DNA from: Streptomyces sp. NBC_01241 | Lineage (GTDB): Bacteria > Actinomycetota > Actinomycetes > Streptomycetales > Streptomycetaceae | DNA length: 64,000 bases | Assembly: GCF_041435435.1 (NCBI RefSeq) | Contig: NZ_CP108494.1 | Coordinates: 8,714,501 to 8,778,500 of the forward strand | Reading direction: 5' to 3' | Shown: positions 59,740 to 64,000 of the stretch, piece by piece | Numbering within the stretch: position 1 is the first letter of the stretch | How the letters are laid out: each line of letters begins with the position of its first letter | Made by a program: the position numbers and the translations under genes | The notes under the pieces: model-generated | What the model saw: the letters and a program-made list of their open reading frames with translations, nothing else | What the model was told of the DNA's origin: nothing | Database searches by the model: none

Positions 59740-59783
59740 GCTGGGGGGTAGTAGTTGTCGAGTCATCCTGAGGAGGTGGCTCG

Positions 59784-60716
59784 ATGACCGACACGGTCAC
59801 CATCTGTGAGTGCTTCGCCCGGGACGGGCTGCAACACGAACCCACGTTCGTGCCGACCACAACAAAAATCGCCCTGCTGGAAACATTTGCCGATGCGGGC
59901 TTCCGCCGTATCGAGGCGACCAGTTACAGCCATCCGAAGTGGGTGCCCGCCTTCGCCGACGCCGGTGAGGTCCTGGCAGGTGTCACCCACCGACCCGGCG
60001 TGGCGTTCAAGGCGACGTGCCCCAATCCAAGGGCGGTCGAACGGGCCATGAGCGACCTCGACCGCGGCGTGGGCGCCGAGGAACTGAGCCTGCTGGTATC
60101 GGCCAGTGAGAGCCACACGCAGAAGAACCTGCGCACCACACGGGCGCAGCAGTGGGAGCGTGTCGAGGAGATGGTCGCCCTGGCGGACGGCCGCTTCCGG
60201 CTGGTGGGCGTGGTGTCCGTCGCGTTCGGCTGCCCCTTCGAGGGGCGCGTCGATCCCGGACGCGTCGCCGAGGACGTCGCCCGCTTCGCCGACCTCGGCG
60301 CGGACGCCGTCACCCTGGGGGACACCACGGGCGTCGCCACCCCCGCCGCCGTCGCCGCCCTCTTCAACCGCCTGGACCGGGCCCACCCCGGCCTTGCGGT
60401 GATCTCCCACTTCCACAACACCCGCGGAACGGCCATTGCCAACGCGGTCGCCGCCCTGGAGGCCGGCTGCCGCCACTTCGACAGCGCCTTCGGAGGCGTC
60501 GGCGGCCATCCGTCGAAGATCGGCTACGGAGCCGGCCTCACTGGAAACGTCTGCACCGAGGACCTGGTGTGCCTGTTCGACGCGATGGGCGTGGACACCG
60601 GTATCGACCTGGACGCGCTCGCCGCCGCATCCCGGGCCTGCGAGGAGGCACTGGGCCGCCCCCTGCACAGCATGGTGGCCCGCGCCGGATTCCGGCGCTC
60701 CGCCGCCGCAGCCTGA
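59784..60716 (+). CDS. HMG-CoA lyase-family protein
   Basis: A 310-residue TIM-barrel lyase. Catalytic-barrel features: ECFARDGLQHEP near 9 with the acid Asp after Arg, GDTTGVATP near 170, HFHNTRGTA near 205 (metal His pair) and FGGVGGHP near 235, with the lyase loop Cys region degenerate compared with human HMGCL. It likely splits a 3-hydroxy-3-methylglutaryl-CoA-like thioester to acetyl-CoA and acetoacetate, or a related one. GGAGG lies eight bases before ATG 59784. First gene of the CoA operon under MarR. Confidence 0.86.
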   Translation: MTDTVTICECFARDGLQHEPTFVPTTTKIALLETFADAGFRRIEATSYSHPKWVPAFADAGEVLAGVTHRPGVAFKATCPNPRAVERAMSDLDRGVGAEELSLLVSASESHTQKNLRTTRAQQWERVEEMVALADGRFRLVGVVSVAFGCPFEGRVDPGRVAEDVARFADLGADAVTLGDTTGVATPAAVAALFNRLDRAHPGLAVISHFHNTRGTAIANAVAALEAGCRHFDSAFGGVGGHPSKIGYGAGLTGNVCTEDLVCLFDAMGVDTGIDLDALAAASRACEEALGRPLHSMVARAGFRRSAAAA

Positions 60717-60746
60717 CCCCCACCGCCCGACCGAGGAGAACCTTCC

Positions 60747-61517
60747 GTGACTGTCACGACCAGCGGGCAGCCGACCGACGCGGACGCAGCCGCCACCGAC
60801 GTACTGCTCGTCGAGGACCGAGGACCCGTCCGCGTCCTCACCCTCAACCGCCCCGACAAGCTCAACGCCCTCGACACCGCGCTCACCCGCGCCCTGAGCA
60901 CCGCGCTCACCGCGGCCGAGGACGACACCCAGGTACGCGCCGTCGTCCTCACCGGCGCAGGGCGCGCCTTCTGCGCGGGCGCCGACCTCTCGGAGTTCTC
61001 GGCCCTCACCCCCGATCAGCCGGAGGCCGTCCTCGAACGGGCGGCACTGACCGCCCACGTACAGACGCAGATGCAGCGGATGGGTACGCCGGTCATCTCC
61101 GCCGTGCGCGGTGCCGCCGTGGGCGGCGGCGCCGGACTGGCCATAGGCGCCGACATGACGGTCGTGGGCACGGACCTGAAGTTCGGCTATCCCGAACTGC
61201 GGCACTCCATCGTTCCGGCCCTGGTGATGACCGGACTCCAGCGGCATCTGGGCCGCAAGCTCGCCTTCGAGCTCGTCAGTACGGGACGGCTGCTGGCCGC
61301 CGCCGAGGCCCTGGAGCACGGCCTGGCCAATCGCGTCGTGGATCCGGACGACGTGGTCGAGTCCGCGCTCGGGACGGCGCAGCAGTGGGCCGCTGTCGAG
61401 CCCCGCGCCCTCCGCGCGGCGAAGGACCTGTTCTACCGTGTCGCGGACCTGCCCACCGAGGCGGCGATGCGGGCAGGCCAGGACGTCAACGCGCTGATGC
61501 GGGGGTTTCGCCGGTGA
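60747..61517 (+). CDS. Enoyl-CoA hydratase/isomerase 1
   Basis: A 256-residue crotonase-fold protein. The oxyanion-hole segments AGRAFCAGADLSEF near 75 and RGAAVGGGAGLAIGADM near 115 are clear. The catalytic Glu pair is partly changed (LRHSIVPALVMTG), so hydratase, isomerase or hydrolase activity is possible. GTG start at 60747, with GAGGAG upstream. Its stop overlaps the CoA-transferase start (GTGA). Confidence 0.87.
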   Translation: MTVTTSGQPTDADAAATDVLLVEDRGPVRVLTLNRPDKLNALDTALTRALSTALTAAEDDTQVRAVVLTGAGRAFCAGADLSEFSALTPDQPEAVLERAALTAHVQTQMQRMGTPVISAVRGAAVGGGAGLAIGADMTVVGTDLKFGYPELRHSIVPALVMTGLQRHLGRKLAFELVSTGRLLAAAEALEHGLANRVVDPDDVVESALGTAQQWAAVEPRALRAAKDLFYRVADLPTEAAMRAGQDVNALMRGFRR

Positions 61518-62719
61518 ACGAGAGCACCACGCCCGGCCCACTCGACGGCATCACCGTCCTCGACTTCTCTCGCGTCCTCGCGGCCCCGATGGCCACCCAG
61601 ATCCTCGCCGAACAGGGAGCCACGGTCATCAAGGTCGAACGCCCGGGCGGCGGCGACGAGACCCGCAGCTTCGAACCCCGCCTGCCGCACGGCGAGAGCG
61701 CCTACTTCTTCGCCTTCAACCGCGGCAAGCGCTCGGTCACCCTGGACCTCAAGGACCCCCGCGGCCGTGACGCCGCCCGCCGGCTTGCCGCCCGGGCCGA
61801 CATCGTCGTGGAGAACTTCCTCCCCGGTGCCATGGCGCGACTGGGACTGGGATACGACGATCTCAGCGCCGCCAATCCGGGGCTCGTGTACATCTCCGCC
61901 ACCGGTTTCGGACAGAGCGGCCCCGACCGCCTGCGCAAGGGCTACGACACCGTCTTCCAAGCGCTGTCCGGTGTCATGGCAATGACCGGTGAGCCCGACG
62001 GCCCGCCCAGCAAGACGGGGATCCCGGTGGCGGACATGACATCCGGTCTCTGGATCGCCATCGCCGCCCTCACCGGCCTGGCCGGCCGCGGCGTCACCGG
62101 ACGCGGCCGCCACTTCGACGTCTCCATGATGGACGTACAGCTCAGTCTGCACGCCCTCAACGCGGCCCGGCTGTTCGCCCTCGACGAGGACCCGGTGCGT
62201 ACCGGCACCCAGCACCCCGGGCGTGTCCCGTCCGCGGCCTTCCGCACCGCTGACGGCGGATGGCTGCACATCAGCGGAAGCGATCAGCACTGGTCGCCGC
62301 TGTGCTCCGTGCTCGGCCTGGCCGAACTCGGAGCCGACCCGGACCTGCGGCACAACACGGGACGTGTCGCCCAGCGCGACCGCGTCATGGACGCCCTGCG
62401 CACGGCCATCGCCGGACGGGACCGCGAACCGCTCCTGAAGGAACTGCGCGCCGCCGACGTCCCGGCCGGGGAGATCCGCGGCGTCCGCGAGGCCCTGACG
62501 GCCCCTCAAGCACAGGCACGGGGCGTGGTCACCGACTTCGAGCACCCCACCGAAGGCACCTTCAAAGCCCTGCGCACGCCGCTGCGAGAGACCGGCGGCG
62601 AGCCCGTGCCCGCCGGCACCCCACCACTGCTGGGCGCCGACACCGAAACCGTCCTCGCGCAGTTCGCCGGACTAGACGACCGCGAGATCGAGGGCCTGCG
62701 GGCCGCGGGAGTGATCTGA
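61514..62719 (+). CDS. Family III CoA-transferase (CaiB/BaiF)
   Basis: A 401-residue enzyme that moves CoA between carboxylic acids. Signatures: LDFSRVLAAPMATQILAEQG at 16-35, VENFLPGAMARLGLGYDDL near 105, and the catalytic Asp in RHFDVSMMDVQLS near 205. GTG 61514 overlaps the preceding stop. It would activate an imported dicarboxylic acid with a donor such as succinyl-CoA, the step before the lyase or crotonase reactions. Confidence 0.9.
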   Translation: MNESTTPGPLDGITVLDFSRVLAAPMATQILAEQGATVIKVERPGGGDETRSFEPRLPHGESAYFFAFNRGKRSVTLDLKDPRGRDAARRLAARADIVVENFLPGAMARLGLGYDDLSAANPGLVYISATGFGQSGPDRLRKGYDTVFQALSGVMAMTGEPDGPPSKTGIPVADMTSGLWIAIAALTGLAGRGVTGRGRHFDVSMMDVQLSLHALNAARLFALDEDPVRTGTQHPGRVPSAAFRTADGGWLHISGSDQHWSPLCSVLGLAELGADPDLRHNTGRVAQRDRVMDALRTAIAGRDREPLLKELRAADVPAGEIRGVREALTAPQAQARGVVTDFEHPTEGTFKALRTPLRETGGEPVPAGTPPLLGADTETVLAQFAGLDDREIEGLRAAGVI

Positions 62720-62720
62720 G

Positions 62721-63533
62721 ATGACCACGGCCGACAAATCGTCCCGATCCGACGCACCGCGTGTGAGTTGCGTGGTCGCGGACGGCATCGCCCGCGTCGA
62801 ACTGGCCCGGCCCGGCGCCCGTAACGCCGTCGACCTGCCGATGTGCCGGGAGCTGCGGTCCGTCTTCGAGGAACTCGACGCGGACGATGACGTACGCGTG
62901 GTACTCCTGTCCGCCCAGGGGCCCGCCTTCTGTGCTGGGGCCGACCTCAAGGAACGGTCCGGCCGGGACGCCGCCTGGGTCCGCCGCAGGCGGCTCGCCT
63001 CCTTCGCCGCCTACGAGGCCATCGAACAGTGCCGCCACCCGGTCGTCGCCCTCCTGCACGGTGCGGTCGTGGGATCCGGTGGTGAGATCACCCTGGCCGC
63101 AGACTTCGCCGTCGCCGCGGAGAGCACCACGTTCCGCTTCCCCGAACCGCACTGGGGCACGGTCGGCGCCACCCAGCGCCTGCAACGGGCCATCGGCAAG
63201 CGCCGCGCCAAGGAGCTCCTCTTCACCGGACGTGCCATGGCCGCCGCCGAGGCCCTCGACCTGGGCGTCGTCTCCCGCGTCGTACCCGATGACCTGCTGG
63301 CACAGACCGGTGCGGATGTCGCGGCCACCATCGCGAAGGCGCCGCCGCTGGCCATCGCGCTGACCAAGCGAGCCGTCGACCTCGGCGGCGAGACCGATCT
63401 CGACCGCGGCATCAGAATCGAGATGGCGGCCATCGAACAGTGCCTGTCCGACGGCGGCTGGCGCGACGGCGTCGACCGGTTCGCCCGCGGCGGCCTTGAC
63501 AACTCCGTGACCAGCGAGGTGGAGCAGCGATGA
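62721..63533 (+). CDS. Enoyl-CoA hydratase/isomerase 2
   Basis: A 270-residue crotonase-fold protein. Oxyanion segments GPAFCAGADLKER near 72 and HGAVVGSGGEITLAADF near 115. The Glu region FPEPHWGTVGATQRL matches methylglutaconyl- or aromatic-type hydratases. It is separated from the CoA-transferase by one base, and its stop overlaps the synthetase start (ATGA). One of the two crotonases may be the 3-methylglutaconyl-CoA hydratase if the operon leads to HMG-CoA. Confidence 0.88.
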   Translation: MTTADKSSRSDAPRVSCVVADGIARVELARPGARNAVDLPMCRELRSVFEELDADDDVRVVLLSAQGPAFCAGADLKERSGRDAAWVRRRRLASFAAYEAIEQCRHPVVALLHGAVVGSGGEITLAADFAVAAESTTFRFPEPHWGTVGATQRLQRAIGKRRAKELLFTGRAMAAAEALDLGVVSRVVPDDLLAQTGADVAATIAKAPPLAIALTKRAVDLGGETDLDRGIRIEMAAIEQCLSDGGWRDGVDRFARGGLDNSVTSEVEQR

Positions 63534-64000
63534 ACCTCAGGCAGACATGTCCCCTGACCGCCCACGAGGCACTGGAGCGCGCCGCGCTTCTCGCCCCCGA
63601 CGTGGAGGCCGTGGTCACCGCCGAGGAACGCCTCACCTACGGTGCGCTCGCCGCCGAGGTCACCCGGATCCGGGCCGCTCTCGCCGCCGCCGGCATCGGC
63701 CCGGGCGACCGTGTCGGGCTGTGTCTTGGCAACGGCCCCCGCTGGGTCGCCCTGTTCGTCGCCCTGGGATCGGTCGGCGCGGTGACCGTTCCCGTCAACA
63801 CCCGTTACACCGCCGACGAGGTGGAGCACACCCTCACCCACGCCAAGGTCTCCACCCTGTTCGTCGCCGACCGAGTGCTGCGCGTCGACTTCCTCGCCAT
63901 CCTGAGCGCTCTCGGCCTCGGCGCGGACGGCACCGCCACCAGCGCCCGCCTGCCCGACCTGAAACGGGTCGTCGTGTGCGGGGAAGAGGTGCCCGGCTGG
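63530..64000 (+). CDS. AMP-binding acyl-CoA synthetase, 3' end cut by window
   Basis: First 157 residues of an ANL-superfamily acyl-CoA ligase: LTYGALAAEVTRIRAALAAAG and GDRVGLCLGNGPRWV, then GSVGAVTVPVNTRYTADE near 95, all typical of the N-terminal domain. It would make the CoA ester of an acid feeding the operon. The ATG overlaps the stop of the preceding crotonase gene. AMP-binding motif and the C-terminal domain lie beyond the window. Confidence 0.85.
   Translation, partial: MNLRQTCPLTAHEALERAALLAPDVEAVVTAEERLTYGALAAEVTRIRAALAAAGIGPGDRVGLCLGNGPRWVALFVALGSVGAVTVPVNTRYTADEVEHTLTHAKVSTLFVADRVLRVDFLAILSALGLGADGTATSARLPDLKRVVVCGEEVPGW

Noticed and set aside
60152..62719. 855-codon plus-strand frame starting inside the lyase gene
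   Set aside because: Its first part is an Arg/Pro-rich off-frame of lyase and crotonase genes; only the end (from GTG 61514) is a real gene, the CoA-transferase.

Overview
The window is high-GC actinobacterial DNA, most likely from a Streptomyces or close relative. Codon third positions are GC-rich, GTG and TTG starts are common, AGGAGG-type ribosome sites are frequent, and secreted enzymes carry Tat or lipoprotein signals. It looks like accessory chromosome: a chain of small catabolic islands, each with its own local transcription factor and a visible palindromic operator, separated by insertion-sequence scars. No rRNA, tRNA, CRISPR array or replication origin was seen.

Region by region. 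(1) 1-7.5 kb: a glycoside island with a GH1 beta-glucosidase (cut by the window edge), a TetR regulator, an MFS carrier, a GH36 alpha-galactosidase and a secreted M19-like dipeptidase with an F5/8-type C-terminal domain. Three near-identical palindromes (TGAG-N5-CTCA) in front of these units suggest one TetR regulon. (2) 7.9-15.3 kb: a decay zone with a gene of unknown function missing its start, an IS701-type transposase remnant, a broken lipoprotein gene, a small secreted protein, and an ISL3-type transposase gene split by a group II intron that encodes a maturase. A truncated, frameshifted GntR gene follows. (3) 15.4-22.6 kb: a phosphonate-type importer (PhnD, PhnC, PhnE), a Tat-exported PhoD-like phosphatase, a phosphonate-associated alcohol dehydrogenase and a HutC-type GntR, with related operators before three units. 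(4) 22.6-37.4 kb: a sugar and sugar-acid pathway with an SDR dehydrogenase, a FadR-type regulator, a very large GH2 enzyme, a CUT2 sugar importer, an IlvD/Edd dehydratase, a DapA-family aldolase or dehydratase, a PfkB kinase, a KDPG-type aldolase and a second FadR-type regulator. Together these fit release of a sugar from a glycoside, oxidation, dehydration, phosphorylation and cleavage (De Ley-Doudoroff-like), though the sugar is not proven.

(5) 37.9-45.6 kb: an importer of the putrescine/iron/2-aminoethylphosphonate type, a HAD phosphatase and a phospholipase C-family phosphodiesterase that has no export signal, with another HutC regulator. (6) 46-48.6 kb: a fold-III PLP enzyme with RidA, divergent from an XRE-cupin regulator. 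(7) 48.6-52.7 kb: two identical 1,521-bp IS3-family copies in inverted orientation; one is inserted in an IS5-type element and flanked by a TTCC duplication. (8) 52.8-57 kb: a vWA protein, a DUF6308-like protein, a DUF4236-TerD fusion and a dead deaminase gene. (9) 57.6-64 kb: an MFS carrier, a MarR regulator and a CoA-thioester operon (HMG-CoA lyase-like, two crotonases, a family III CoA-transferase, an acyl-CoA synthetase cut by the window edge). Two GTTGA-N5-TCAAC palindromes flank marR.

The strongest non-routine signals are the locus-specific operator families, the intron inside the transposase with a clean predicted splice, the nested inverted IS3 pair, the export-signal-free phospholipase in an importer operon, and the DUF4236-TerD fusion next to vWA and DUF6308 genes.
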